64,000 bases of DNA from Aerococcus urinae (GCF_001543175.1 NZ_CP014161.1:1054001-1118000), one strand, 5' to 3'; numbered from the stretch's first letter, positions 29,928 to 39,303 are shown. Made by a program: numbers and translations. The notes: generated by a model from the sequence alone, not told the origin.

Positions 29928-31298
29928 ATGAAATACGCTATTGTTGGTACATCGCATGCTGGTTATGAAGCCGCTCAAACGATTCTTGAAGCGCAACCAG
30001 ATGCAGAAATTAATTTATATGAAGCAGGTTCAACCGCTTCCTTCTTATCCTGTGGGATTCAATCCTACTTAGAAGGCGAATCTGAATCATTAGATGACTT
30101 ACATTACGCTAATGAGGCTTCATATAAGGAACAAGGCATAAATATTATGGTCAATACCGAAGTCGTTTCCTTTGATGGCGACGCTAAGACGGTTACCGTT
30201 AAAACCCCAGAAGGTGAACGGACAGATGACTATGACAAGTTAATCCTCTCCCCTGGTGCCATCCCAACCCCTCTACCTGTTGACGGCGTTGATGCTGAAA
30301 ATGTCTTTTATCTCCGTGGTCGTGACTGGGCACAAAAAGTTCATGACCGTATGAAAGACGCTAAGAAAGTCGTTGTTGTCGGTGGTGGTTACATTGGGAT
30401 TGAAGCGGCTGAAGCTTACGCCCTAGCAGGAATTGACACCACAGTCATTGACTTCCAAGACCGCATCTTACCCACCTACTTAGATGAAGAATTTACTGAT
30501 ATCTTAACCAAGAATGCTGAATCTCACGGTTTAACTTTCCATGGTGGTGAAGGGGTTCAATCCTTCGAAACTAAGGATGGTAAAGTCAGTGCAGTCGTTA
30601 CTGACAAGAATACATATGAAGCTGACACCGTGATTGTTTCTATCGGTATCAAACCTAATACCAAATGGTTAGAAGGTTTAGTTGATATGGACCAAAAAGG
30701 CTTTATTGAAGTCAATGAAAAACATGAAACTTCAGTAAAAGATGTTTACGCTGCTGGGGATGCTACCCTAGTACCATTTAGCCCAACAGGTAAGAAAGTT
30801 TCCTATGCTTTAGCTTCTACCGCTCGTCGCCAAGGTATTGTCGCAGCTAAAAATGCTTTAGGTGAAGAAGCAACCATCCGTCCAGTATCAGGGACTTCTG
30901 GTCTACACTTATTCGACTATGAATTCTCTACTTCAGGGATCAAAGATTCCAATGCTGACTGGTATGATGGTGAAGTGGACAGTAAATATGTCACCGCCCG
31001 CTTACGCCCAACCTTCTTTACTGAATTAAATGAGGACAATAACACCGTCTACATGCAAATCAACTTTGACAAAGAATCTCATGTTGTGCTTGGTGCCCAA
31101 TTCATGTCAAAAGGCAGTGTTGGCGAATTAGGTAACATTATGTCAGTTGTCATTGATCATAAGATGACTTTAGAAGAACTTGAAGCCCAAGACTTCTTCT
31201 TCCAACCAGAATTTGATGGCCCATGGCATCCAATTAACGTCTTAGCAATGCAAGCTTTAGGACGTACCTACGGATCCGATAAAATGTTATTTATGTAA
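29928..31298 (+). CDS. nox: NADH oxidase (H2O-forming type)
   Basis: A 456-residue FAD/NADH disulfide-reductase-family enzyme. The FAD motif is VGTSHAG with His10; the single redox cysteine is Cys42 in ASFLSCGIQSYLEG, the position of the cysteine sulfenic acid in enterococcal NADH oxidase and NADH peroxidase; the NADH motif is VVGGGYIGIEAAEAYA (about residues 152-167). It most likely reduces O2 to water with NADH and regenerates NAD+; NADH peroxidase is the close alternative. GGAGG lies upstream of the ATG. Monocistronic. Confidence 0.85.
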   Translation: MKYAIVGTSHAGYEAAQTILEAQPDAEINLYEAGSTASFLSCGIQSYLEGESESLDDLHYANEASYKEQGINIMVNTEVVSFDGDAKTVTVKTPEGERTDDYDKLILSPGAIPTPLPVDGVDAENVFYLRGRDWAQKVHDRMKDAKKVVVVGGGYIGIEAAEAYALAGIDTTVIDFQDRILPTYLDEEFTDILTKNAESHGLTFHGGEGVQSFETKDGKVSAVVTDKNTYEADTVIVSIGIKPNTKWLEGLVDMDQKGFIEVNEKHETSVKDVYAAGDATLVPFSPTGKKVSYALASTARRQGIVAAKNALGEEATIRPVSGTSGLHLFDYEFSTSGIKDSNADWYDGEVDSKYVTARLRPTFFTELNEDNNTVYMQINFDKESHVVLGAQFMSKGSVGELGNIMSVVIDHKMTLEELEAQDFFFQPEFDGPWHPINVLAMQALGRTYGSDKMLFM

Positions 31299-31321
31299 TT
31301 TAAGTAGTTTTAAGTCAATTG

Positions 31322-31351
31322 AAAGGCAGGGTTTTGAGCCCTGCCTTTTTT
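31322..31351 (+). terminator. Terminator after nox
   Basis: AAAGGCAGGG pairs with CCCTGCCTTT across a 7-nt loop, ending in T. Confidence 0.9.
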
Positions 31352-31354
31352 ATA

Positions 31355-31470
31355 CTTATTCCAAGCGCAAGACAAGCAACCACACCACGACCTGTCGAAG
31401 TATTCTCTGCGTGAATTCTTTCGACTTTTCGCTCCAGCGGTCTTGCCTTCTGACGCGCTTGTCACTCTCT
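31355..31470 (+). repeat. Structured intergenic hairpin element B (divergent member)
   Basis: It follows the nox terminator directly. It ends TTCGCTCCAG...TTGTCACTCTC, the same right half as element A (TTCGCTCCAG...TTGTCACACTCTC), and has outer arms CAAGCGC and GCGCTTG and inner arms GTCGAA and TTCGAC. The left half is diverged. Confidence 0.55.
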
Positions 31471-31471
31471 A

Positions 31472-32395
31472 TTATTTTTCGATATCTAATCGTGTATTAA
31501 ATGTATCTCCATGTTCTAAGTCTCCGTATTGATAACCTCTTTGGAACCAGGCTTGCCTTTGGGCCGCTGACCCGTGGGTGAAACTATCGGGAACTACCCG
31601 ACCGTAAGCTTCTTTTTGTAGGGTATCATCCCCCACCGCATTGGCCGCTTGCATAGCCTCATCGATATCTCCCGCTTCGAGTAGGCCTTGGTCTTCAGCA
31701 TAATGGGCCCAAACACCAGCGTAATAATCTGCTTGAAGTTCTAAACGAACAGATAAAGCATTCTTCTCCTCTTCACTGGCCTGACGTATGGTAGATTGAT
31801 ACTTTGCCATGGTTCCTAACTCGGTTTGAATGTGATGGCCAACTTCATGGGCCAAAACGTAAGCCATAGCAAAATCGCCTGGAGCATGGTAACGATTCTT
31901 TAATTCCCGATAGAAAGACAAATCGATATAAACGGTTTTATCTCCTGAACAATAAAACGGTCCAGCCTGAGCGCTACCAAAACCACAGCCCCCAGTTTGG
32001 ACATGGTCAGTATAGAGTACCAAACGCGCTGGTTCATAGTCTTTACCATAATCAGCAAATTTTTGCTGCCAAAAATCTTCAGTACTACCTAAAACCGCAG
32101 ACATGAATTCTTTTTCTTGATCACTTGCCTGCTGACTTCCATCCTGACTAACTTCTTCTGTTTGAGGCTCTGAACCGGTGGAGCTGCCACTATTACCCAA
32201 CCCGCCCCCTAGGAGGGAGCCACCGCCAAAAATAGTAAAGGCCAAAATCAAGATAATCAGCCAACGCGGGGCGCCTCGGGTTAAGAATAAGAGACTCAGT
32301 AAGTTTCCTAAGCCACCACTCGACCGTCTGGGACCAGTCGACTGTCCCCTGCGATCTTCGACGTTCCGACTGCGACGTAAATCCTCCCATTTCAT
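31472..32395 (-). CDS. Neutral zinc metallopeptidase, YpfJ family
   Basis: A 307-residue membrane-anchored protein. The N-terminus MKWEDLRRSRNVEDRRG is the family signature, followed by one transmembrane helix (about residues 40-62) and an extracytoplasmic zinc-binding domain with HEVGHH (about residue 184) and AYVLAHE before it. The substrate is unknown. The start at 32395 is chosen for the conserved MKWED sequence; a GTG three codons earlier is possible. It stands alone, convergent with nox. Confidence 0.9.
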   Translation of the reverse strand: MKWEDLRRSRNVEDRRGQSTGPRRSSGGLGNLLSLLFLTRGAPRWLIILILAFTIFGGGSLLGGGLGNSGSSTGSEPQTEEVSQDGSQQASDQEKEFMSAVLGSTEDFWQQKFADYGKDYEPARLVLYTDHVQTGGCGFGSAQAGPFYCSGDKTVYIDLSFYRELKNRYHAPGDFAMAYVLAHEVGHHIQTELGTMAKYQSTIRQASEEEKNALSVRLELQADYYAGVWAHYAEDQGLLEAGDIDEAMQAANAVGDDTLQKEAYGRVVPDSFTHGSAAQRQAWFQRGYQYGDLEHGDTFNTRLDIEK

Positions 32396-32458
32396 ACTAT
32401 ACACCTGCTTTTTCTTTTATTTGCCGTTTGAAGTATCTTATAACTTATTGCTAATTCC

Positions 32459-32467
32459 ATTATACCA
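32459..32467 (-). promoter_or_regulatory. Extended -10 promoter of the YpfJ-type gene
   Basis: Minus strand TGGTATAAT (-10 at 32459-32464), about 65 bp upstream of the start codon. Confidence 0.5.
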
Positions 32468-32469
32468 TG

Positions 32470-32830
32470 TAAGCCCTTCCTTTAACGAATGATAAATACA
32501 ATAATTTCTTTCTATAATAAGATACGGCTAAAAAAGTAGAGGGTTATCTTCTATATTCATTAAGCTGTAAAAATCTGTGTAAAGTCAACAAATGGTCCAA
32601 ACTAAATAATAAAAAAGCACCTGACGTGGTGCTTTAATTTCCCCATCATACAAAATAATCTAGCTGTTTTATTTATAAAAATGTTAAACTTAAATTTGCA
32701 CTCTCACTTTTGGACCCCTTTAGAGTGCAAAATTATTTCAGATTCTATTGTTTTCTTAATATTTCCAAAATTAAAAACGCTGATATATCAGCGTTTTGAC
32801 TTTCTTTAATATTCTCTGATTTTCTTAAAA
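32470..32830. other. Gene-free region with several hairpins
   Basis: No gene found. It holds a plus-strand TATAAT (32513-32518), a hairpin AAAGCACC/GGTGCTTT (32614-32635) with a T run on the minus strand, a 10-bp hairpin TTTGCACTCT/AGAGTGCAAA (32695-32731, 17-nt loop), and the tRNA terminator (32776-32799). Confidence 0.5.
32776..32799 (-). terminator. Terminator of tRNA-Thr
   Basis: AAAACGCTGA and its complement TCAGCGTTTT around TATA; the minus-strand T run follows. It lies about 30 bp past the tRNA 3' end. Confidence 0.8.
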
Positions 32831-32903
32831 TGCCGAAAATAGGAATCGAACCTACGACCTTTGCATTACGAATGCACTGCTCTACCGACTGAGCTATTTC
32901 GGC
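32831..32903 (-). tRNA. tRNA-Thr, anticodon CGU
   Basis: 73 nt on the minus strand. Acceptor GCCGAAA/TTTCGGC is perfect with discriminator A; D-arm GCTC...GAGC; anticodon loop TTCGTAA gives anticodon CGU (codon ACG, Thr); T-arm with TTCGATT loop. The top pair of the anticodon stem (G27-A43) is not Watson-Crick. CCA is not encoded. Confidence 0.95.
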
Positions 32904-32928
32904 TTGTGACTAAGGAGTCAACTCCATT

Positions 32929-32958
32929 AGTATAGCATTAGCCTAGTCTAAAAAGCAA
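32929..32958 (-). promoter_or_regulatory. Promoter of tRNA-Thr
   Basis: Minus strand -35 TTGCTT (32953-32958), 18-bp spacer, extended -10 TGC-TATACT (32929-32934). Confidence 0.6.
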
Positions 32959-33061
32959 GTCTGTTTTAAAAAACAGAGTAAGTAGGAGAGAATAAATTTA
33001 TTTTATTTATATTCTGTTTTCTACTTGTCTGCTTTAAATTTGATAGAAAGAAGAGTTGATA

Positions 33062-33247
33062 ATGATTATAGACATTAACAAAATAGAAAAACTGCTAAAA
33101 AGCGATATTACTAGCTATCAAATATGTAAGGCCACTGGTATTGCCACACAATCGCTGGATAATTATCGTAAGTATGACAGTAAATTAGAAAACATGCGCT
33201 TAGGTATAGCCCTTAAATTATATGACTATGCAAAGCAAATATTGTAA
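33062..33247 (+). CDS. Small HTH-like protein of unknown function
   Basis: A 61-residue protein, MIIDINKIEKLLKSDITSYQ followed by ICKATGIATQSLDNYRKYD. The spacing resembles a short helix-turn-helix of the phage-repressor kind (SYQICKATGIATQSLDNYR), with a third helix LGIALKLYDYAKQIL. AAAGAAGAG precedes the ATG. No partner gene is adjacent: it sits between the tRNA-Thr gene and a structured repeat. It could be a remnant of an element integrated near the tRNA, or a small regulator; the function is not known. Confidence 0.6.
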   Translation: MIIDINKIEKLLKSDITSYQICKATGIATQSLDNYRKYDSKLENMRLGIALKLYDYAKQIL

Positions 33248-33252
33248 TAAAG

Positions 33253-33438
33253 CGAGTGTGACAAAAGTCAAAAAAGCCCTGAACCGCTTCGCATACTATA
33301 TCTGTAACTCGCTTGCGCTTCGAACAGCTATAGCAACTGGAACAAACTATGGAAGATAGGCGAGAGCCTATCGCACATAGTTCGTGAAGTGGACGTCAGG
33401 GCTGACTTTTGGAATACATTTTGAATAGATAGTTCGCG
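33253..33438 (-). repeat. Structured intergenic hairpin element C
   Basis: The reverse-strand counterpart of element A and very similar to it along its whole length, except for 50 nt inserted next to the CCAG loop strand that fold into an extra arm (CTATA.CTGT with ACAG.TATAG). The tip helix reads GATAGGC/GCCTATC in place of GATAGT/ACTATC in A. On the minus strand the outer arm AGCCCTGA/TCAGGGCT ends in TTTTTT, so it could act as a terminator for purB. Confidence 0.8.
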
Positions 33439-33521
33439 TTTTTAAAAGTAACTAAGTCTTTTGTACCAGACTCTTCTTATGTATATATTTTCTTATTTTA
33501 ATCGATTTAACGAGTCCGCCT

Positions 33522-34826
33522 CTACTCAGCAGAAATCAAACCCAGTCTCTTATAGATTTCATCGACTCGGCGTAAATGGTAATGATAGTCAAAAGCATCA
33601 TCGATAGCTTCTGAATTCAGGCGGTCAGTAATTTCTGGACAATCCTCTACTAAACTCCTAAAATCTTGACCTTGGTCCCAGGACTTAGCGGTTAAGGGTT
33701 GGACGAGATCATAAGCTGCTTCCCGTGACAGACCAGCATCGACTAGCTTTAATAATAAGCGTTGGCTATAAATTAAGCCATGAGTTGCTTGCATATTAGC
33801 CAGCATTTTCTCTGGAAAGACTTTCAGATTTTTCAAAACCTTGCTGAAGCGATTTAAAATATAGTCTATTAGAATGGTCGTATCAGCTAGGATAATACGC
33901 TCGGCACTAGAATGAGAAATATCACGTTCATGCCAGAGGGAGACATTTTCATAAGCAGTCACCACATGGCCACGACAAACTCGAGCTAAACCAGTAACAT
34001 TTTCACTAGAAATGGGATTACGCTTATGGGGCATAGCACTCGATCCCTTTTGCCCTTTGGCAAAGGACTCTTCTACTTCATGGACTTCTGATCTTTGTAG
34101 GTGACGAATTTCAGTGGCCATATTTTCAACACTGGTTGCAATCAAAGCCAAGCTAGCGATGTATTCTGCGTGAAGGTCACGTGGTAAAACTTGGGTAGAA
34201 ATATCTTGCTGACGAATGCCTAAATGGTCACAGACATAAGCTTCAATGTCAGTAGGGACATTGGCATAGGTGCCCACAGCACCAGAAATTTTACCCGCTT
34301 CAACACCTCTAGCTGCGTGGTTAAAGCGTTCGATATTTCGCTTAATTTCAGCATAATAACGCGCCATTTTTAGACCAAATGTCGTTGGTTCGGCATGGAC
34401 CCCATGGGTTCTCCCCATACATACAGTGTCCTTATAAGTTAAAGCTTTTTCTTTTAGAATTTCTAAAAGCTGGTCTAAGTCTTTTTTAATTAAACGATTA
34501 GCTTGTTTTAATTGATAGGCTTGGGCAGTGTCGACAACATCAGTCGAGGTAAGCCCATAATGCACCCATTTCTTTTCGGGACCTAGGGATTCAGACAGGC
34601 AGCGGGTAAAAGCAACCACATCATGGCGGGTTTGAGATTCAATTTCGCTGATGCGTTCCACATCGAAGCGAGCATTTTGGCGAATGGCTTGGGCATCTAC
34701 TTGAGGAATCACACCTAATTCACTCCAAGCTTCAACGGCTAAAATTTCAACTTCCAACCAAGCCTGATAATGGTTCTCTAAGGACCAAATAGCCCCCATT
34801 TCCGGTAATGTATAACGTCCTAGCAT
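33522..34826 (-). CDS. purB: Adenylosuccinate lyase
   Basis: A 434-residue fumarase/aspartase-superfamily enzyme. It removes fumarate from SAICAR (purine step 8) and from adenylosuccinate in AMP synthesis. The signature [16 protein letters not shown] carries the flexible catalytic serine loop; TSTDVVDTA and TRTHG-like [14 protein letters not shown] are present. It is the last gene of the purine operon, three bases after purD. Confidence 0.97.
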   Translation of the reverse strand: MLGRYTLPEMGAIWSLENHYQAWLEVEILAVEAWSELGVIPQVDAQAIRQNARFDVERISEIESQTRHDVVAFTRCLSESLGPEKKWVHYGLTSTDVVDTAQAYQLKQANRLIKKDLDQLLEILKEKALTYKDTVCMGRTHGVHAEPTTFGLKMARYYAEIKRNIERFNHAARGVEAGKISGAVGTYANVPTDIEAYVCDHLGIRQQDISTQVLPRDLHAEYIASLALIATSVENMATEIRHLQRSEVHEVEESFAKGQKGSSAMPHKRNPISSENVTGLARVCRGHVVTAYENVSLWHERDISHSSAERIILADTTILIDYILNRFSKVLKNLKVFPEKMLANMQATHGLIYSQRLLLKLVDAGLSREAAYDLVQPLTAKSWDQGQDFRSLVEDCPEITDRLNSEAIDDAFDYHYHLRRVDEIYKRLGLISAE

Positions 34827-34829
34827 GTA

Positions 34830-36110
34830 TTATCCGACTCCCTCTCTCTTATCTAATACCCAATGGCCAATATCTTTGCGGTAAAAAGTCCCTGCTATCG
34901 GGTGTTGGCCTAAAAATTGATAAACTTGATCACGGCAAATTTCATAGGATGACCCTTTAGCAACCAACATTAAAATTCTTCCACCCATAGCTTCATAGTG
35001 CCCTTCTCGAAGTTCAACCCCAGCCCCATAGATTTGTAATCCATCAGGAAGCTTAGTAATCAATTTATCTAGCACCATATCCTTTTGATAAGTCCCTGGG
35101 TAACCTTCAGCGGCAAGAACAACGCCCAGACTCACCTGGTCTGCTTCCACAGTGAGCTGACTTGGTCTTCCATGTAACAAATCATCAATGACCCCAGCAA
35201 AATTATCCCCTAAAAGTGGCAAGACCACTTGAGTTTCTGGGTCCCCAAAGCGGGTGTTAAACTCAATCACCTTGGGCCCCTCTTGGGTTAAAATTAAGCC
35301 CGTATACAAGACCCCATAATAAGGACAATCTCTGGCAGCCATCTCTTTTAAGACCGGTTCAACAATTCGGTTAACCACTTCATTAAAAACTGATTGACTG
35401 ACAAAAGGAACTGGACTATAAGCCCCCATCCCTCCCGTGTTAGGACCTAGGTCATGGTCATAGGCCCGTTTATGGTCTTGGGCCAAAGGTAAGTGGAGGA
35501 CTTGCCCTTTTCCAATTAAGGAGAAACAGGAAAATTCCACTCCCTCAAGATACTCTTCAATAACTACCTCATTTTGACTGCCATAACAATGGTCACTAAA
35601 GATTTCTTCTAAGAAGTCTAGAGCGCTAGCCAAGTCTTGAACAATTTTAACCCCTTTGCCTGCCGCAGGGCCATCTGCTTTAATCACCAGGGGAAAGTCC
35701 GCTGATTTTACTGCTGCTTGGGCTTGGACCAAATTATTATAGGCTACATAAGCAGCGGTTGGTACATCTTGAGCCTGCATCACTTCTTTGGCAAAGTGCT
35801 TGGATGACTCTAAGCGACTAGCCAATTGACTAGGCCCAAAGATTTGTAATCCAGCCGCTTGGAAGGCATCCACAATGCCATTAAATAAAGGAATTTCAGG
35901 GCCTACAAAGGTCCAGGAGATATTATTTTTTTGAGCAAAGTCAATTAAAGTTGGAAAATCATCCATGCTAATGTCTAGGCAGTGAATGCCATCCTTAGCC
36001 ATCAGAGGATTCCCAGGAGCGCAGTAGACTTCAGAAACCTTTGCATCTTGCTTAAATTTAAGGGCTAAGGAATGTTCCCGTCCACCAGAACCAATGACCA
36101 ATATTTTCAT
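34830..36110 (-). CDS. purD: Phosphoribosylamine-glycine ligase
   Basis: A 426-residue ATP-grasp enzyme that joins glycine to phosphoribosylamine (purine step 2). The N-terminal ILVIGSGGREHSLALKF, LVIKADGPAAGKGVKI in the ATP-grasp domain and EFNTRFGDPETQVVLP near the active site are present. It follows purH by 16 bp and precedes purB. Confidence 0.97.
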   Translation of the reverse strand: MKILVIGSGGREHSLALKFKQDAKVSEVYCAPGNPLMAKDGIHCLDISMDDFPTLIDFAQKNNISWTFVGPEIPLFNGIVDAFQAAGLQIFGPSQLASRLESSKHFAKEVMQAQDVPTAAYVAYNNLVQAQAAVKSADFPLVIKADGPAAGKGVKIVQDLASALDFLEEIFSDHCYGSQNEVVIEEYLEGVEFSCFSLIGKGQVLHLPLAQDHKRAYDHDLGPNTGGMGAYSPVPFVSQSVFNEVVNRIVEPVLKEMAARDCPYYGVLYTGLILTQEGPKVIEFNTRFGDPETQVVLPLLGDNFAGVIDDLLHGRPSQLTVEADQVSLGVVLAAEGYPGTYQKDMVLDKLITKLPDGLQIYGAGVELREGHYEAMGGRILMLVAKGSSYEICRDQVYQFLGQHPIAGTFYRKDIGHWVLDKREGVG

Positions 36111-36126
36111 AATTTTCCTCCTGAAA

Positions 36127-37680
36127 TTAGTGTCTAAAATGCCGCATGCCAGTTTTTAACATAGGAATTTTGGCTTGGTCAACCACAGCAATGGAATCAT
36201 CGTCATGGATAGAGCCACCAGGTTGAACAATGGCTTTAATGCCATGTTGGGCCGCTAATTCTGCGGTATCAGCCATTGGTAGGTAGGCATCGCTAGCTAA
36301 AACTAAACGATCACGGTCGACATCAAAGGTATTAGCCAAGGCTTCATCGATGGCTAATTGGGCTGAGCCAACCCGGTTCATTTGCCCTGCCCCAATACCT
36401 AGCGTTTGATGGCCATTGGCGACCACAATAGCATTGGATTTAACGTGTTTAACCACTTTCCAAGCTAATTCTAAAGCAGGCAAATCTTTGGGATCGACAT
36501 CATATTGGCCCATTTTTTGCCAGTGTTCGTGATTTTCATAAGCAGGGATATCTTGGTCTTGGACTAAGAGACCACCCATTACGGAAACATATTCCTTAGC
36601 AGGAGAGAGCTTATGATCAAAGCCCTTCACTTCTAATAGGCGTAAGTTCTTCTTGGTCTTGAGCACTGCTAAAGCCTCTTCACTAAAGGCTGGTGCAATC
36701 ACGATTTCTAGGAAAATTTTATGCAGTTTTTCTGCCAACTCTTTAGAAACTTCTTGATTAACCGCTACAATCCCCCCATAAATGGACATGGAATCAGCTT
36801 GGTAGCAGCGTTCAAAGGCTTCTTCAATCGATTCACCAATACCCACCCCACAAGGATTCATATGTTTGAGGGCTACCGCACAGGGTTGGTCAAATTCAGC
36901 AATCAGCGCTAGGGCCGCATTGGCGTCTTTGATATTGTTATAGGATAAAGCTTTACCATTTAATTGTTTAGCTTGGCTAATGCTATAGTCATCAGCTAAA
37001 GGCGCTTGATAAAATTCAGCTTCTTGTTGGCTATTTTCCCCGTAACGTAAGGCTTCTTTTAATTCATAGGTTAAGGTTAATCGTTCAGGTTTTTCCTCTT
37101 CAAAACGGTCGGTGAGATACTTGGCAATTAATGCATCATAGGCTGCTGTCAAACGGAAAGCTTTAGCTGCTAGACGTTGGCGGTCTTCAAGAGTCGTCGC
37201 CTGTTTTTCTTTAAGGGAATCGATGACAGTGGCATAGTCCTTAGGATCAGTAAGGACGGTGACGTCCTGGTAGTTTTTGGCTCCGGCACGCACCATGGAA
37301 GGACCACCAATATCAATATTTTCCACCGCTTCAGCTAATGAAACCTGGCTCTGACTAATGGTTTCTTTAAAGGGATAGAAGTTCACCACCACATAATCAA
37401 TGGCTTGTAAGTGGTTATCGGCCATGGTTTTTACATGGTCAGCATCGTCTCTTTGGAAGAGGATGCCAGCATGGATATTAGGATGTAAGGTTTTTACTCG
37501 CCCATCTAACATTTCCTTAAAGCCAGTGACTTCTTCAACAGGAATGACTTCAATACCAGCTGCTTCTAGGTGCTTTTTACTCCCCCCGGTTGAAATGATT
37601 TCTATCCCAGCCTCCTTAAAGGCTTGGGCGAGTTCTACTAAACCTTCCTTATTAGATACACTAATTAATGCTCTTGCCAT
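36127..37680 (-). CDS. purH: Bifunctional AICAR formyltransferase / IMP cyclohydrolase
   Basis: A 517-residue two-domain enzyme for the last two steps to IMP. The N-terminal IMP cyclohydrolase (MGS-like) domain spans about residues 1-190 ([28 protein letters not shown]); the formyltransferase domain follows, with LRYGENSQQEAEFY and the CAVALKHMNPCGVG region. Normal length. It overlaps the purN 3' end by 20 bp. Confidence 0.97.
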   Translation of the reverse strand: MARALISVSNKEGLVELAQAFKEAGIEIISTGGSKKHLEAAGIEVIPVEEVTGFKEMLDGRVKTLHPNIHAGILFQRDDADHVKTMADNHLQAIDYVVVNFYPFKETISQSQVSLAEAVENIDIGGPSMVRAGAKNYQDVTVLTDPKDYATVIDSLKEKQATTLEDRQRLAAKAFRLTAAYDALIAKYLTDRFEEEKPERLTLTYELKEALRYGENSQQEAEFYQAPLADDYSISQAKQLNGKALSYNNIKDANAALALIAEFDQPCAVALKHMNPCGVGIGESIEEAFERCYQADSMSIYGGIVAVNQEVSKELAEKLHKIFLEIVIAPAFSEEALAVLKTKKNLRLLEVKGFDHKLSPAKEYVSVMGGLLVQDQDIPAYENHEHWQKMGQYDVDPKDLPALELAWKVVKHVKSNAIVVANGHQTLGIGAGQMNRVGSAQLAIDEALANTFDVDRDRLVLASDAYLPMADTAELAAQHGIKAIVQPGGSIHDDDSIAVVDQAKIPMLKTGMRHFRH

Positions 37681-38254
37681 GATTCATTTCCTTTCTGACT
37701 AATTCTAAAATTACTTGAGGATATAATTGATGTTCAATTGTATGAATGGCTGTCTCCAAGTCCTCCAACTGCCATGCTGGATCAATTCTTACAGCTTCTT
37801 GGGCGAGAATTTTTCCTTGGTCGATATTTTCATCGATAATGTGGACCGTTACCCCAGTTTTAGCCACCCCGGAATCATAAGCATCCCTAATCCCATGACG
37901 GCCGGGAAAATTAGGCAAGAGGGAGGGATGAATATTAATAATCCGGTTAGGATAAGCCTGGAGTAATGGCTGGTGGATCAGCCGCATATAACCTGCCAAT
38001 AAAATGTAATCCAAGTGATGCCTCTGACAGAGATCGACTAGGGCTTCTTCATAGTCTTGGCGACTGGAAAAATCAGTTGGACTAAATTGAAAGGCGGAAA
38101 TGTGTAAATTTTGAGCTCGTTTTAAAACATAAGCTCCAGCTTGGTCACAAAAGAGAAAGGCAATCTCAATTTCAGATTTTAGGCCCTGAAAGGCTTCCAC
38201 TAAAGCTTGAAAATTACTGCCCTGTCCTGAAGCAAATATTGCACATCGCATCAT
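37661..38254 (-). CDS. purN: Phosphoribosylglycinamide formyltransferase
   Basis: A 197-residue formyl-THF-dependent transferase (purine step 3). [11 protein letters not shown] near the N-terminus, [20 protein letters not shown] with the catalytic region, and [14 protein letters not shown] are typical. It overlaps purM by 4 bp and purH by 20 bp, which points to coupled translation. Confidence 0.97.
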   Translation of the reverse strand: MMRCAIFASGQGSNFQALVEAFQGLKSEIEIAFLFCDQAGAYVLKRAQNLHISAFQFSPTDFSSRQDYEEALVDLCQRHHLDYILLAGYMRLIHQPLLQAYPNRIINIHPSLLPNFPGRHGIRDAYDSGVAKTGVTVHIIDENIDQGKILAQEAVRIDPAWQLEDLETAIHTIEHQLYPQVILELVRKEMNHGKSIN

Positions 38255-39303
38255 AATGTCCCCTCAAATATAATTTTTTCTTTTACATCACTAGCTTTTT
38301 TAACCTGACCAATCCGGTAAGTTGACTCCCCTTGGTCATGTAAGATAGCCTCAACTTCATCTATATAAGCCGAATCGATGGCTAGGACCATGCCAATCCC
38401 CATATTAAAAATATTCAGCATTTCCATCGAATCGAGCTGACCATACTTTTCTAAAGCCTTAAAAATTGGCAAGACTGGCCAAGTTCCTAATTGAATTTGC
38501 GCTTTATAGCCTTCTGGTAGAATGCGAGGAATGTTTTCAATAAATCCTCCACCAGTGATATGGGCCATGCCATGGATCAGCGAACGATCAATTAAGCCTT
38601 GCAAAGTCTTCACATAGATCCTAGTAGGAATAAGTAATTCATCAATTAGACTACGGTCGGGACCCAGTTCTTCTAAATGGCTATCTAAGGAAAAATCATT
38701 ATCCTTAAAAAAGACTTTTCGCACTAAAGAATAGCCATTAGAATGTAAGCCAGATGAGGCTAGGCCCAGGAGAATATCCCCTTCTTTAACCTTTTGAGGA
38801 GTGATGAGTTTTTTCTTCTCAGCAATACCGACCGCAAAGCCAGCCAGGTCAAAATCCTTGCTATCATACATGCCGGGCATTTCTGCAGTTTCCCCACCGA
38901 TCAAGGCAGCGCCGGCTTGCTGGCAGCCTTCAGCTACTCCTTTGACGATCTGCTCAATAACGGCGGGATGGTTCTTGCCCACCGCGATATAGTCTAAGAA
39001 AAACAAGGGCTGAGCTCCTTGAGCGAGAATATCATTCACACACATAGCCACACAATCAATTCCAATAGTGTCATAGCGTTGAGATTGGATGGCTAACATT
39101 AATTTTGTCCCGACACCATCCGTGCCAGCTAATAAACAAGGCTCTTCATAGTCAAAGTTGGCTAAAGAAAAGGCTCCAGCAAAACTGCCAATCGCTCCCA
39201 TTACTTCGGGTCGCCAAGTTTTAGCGACTTGTTTTTTTATTCGTTCCACCGCTTGGTAACCGGCTTTCACATCCACTCCGGCATTTTGATAGGCATTAGT
39301 CAT
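38251..39303 (-). CDS. purM: Phosphoribosylformylglycinamidine cyclo-ligase
   Basis: A 350-residue AIR synthetase (purine step 5) of the PurM/SelD fold. [12 protein letters not shown] and [19 protein letters not shown] carry the ATP-binding residues; [13 protein letters not shown] lies in the C-terminal half. The SD AGGAGG overlaps the end of purF and the start overlaps the purF stop by eight bases. Confidence 0.97.
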   Translation of the reverse strand: MTNAYQNAGVDVKAGYQAVERIKKQVAKTWRPEVMGAIGSFAGAFSLANFDYEEPCLLAGTDGVGTKLMLAIQSQRYDTIGIDCVAMCVNDILAQGAQPLFFLDYIAVGKNHPAVIEQIVKGVAEGCQQAGAALIGGETAEMPGMYDSKDFDLAGFAVGIAEKKKLITPQKVKEGDILLGLASSGLHSNGYSLVRKVFFKDNDFSLDSHLEELGPDRSLIDELLIPTRIYVKTLQGLIDRSLIHGMAHITGGGFIENIPRILPEGYKAQIQLGTWPVLPIFKALEKYGQLDSMEMLNIFNMGIGMVLAIDSAYIDEVEAILHDQGESTYRIGQVKKASDVKEKIIFEGTL

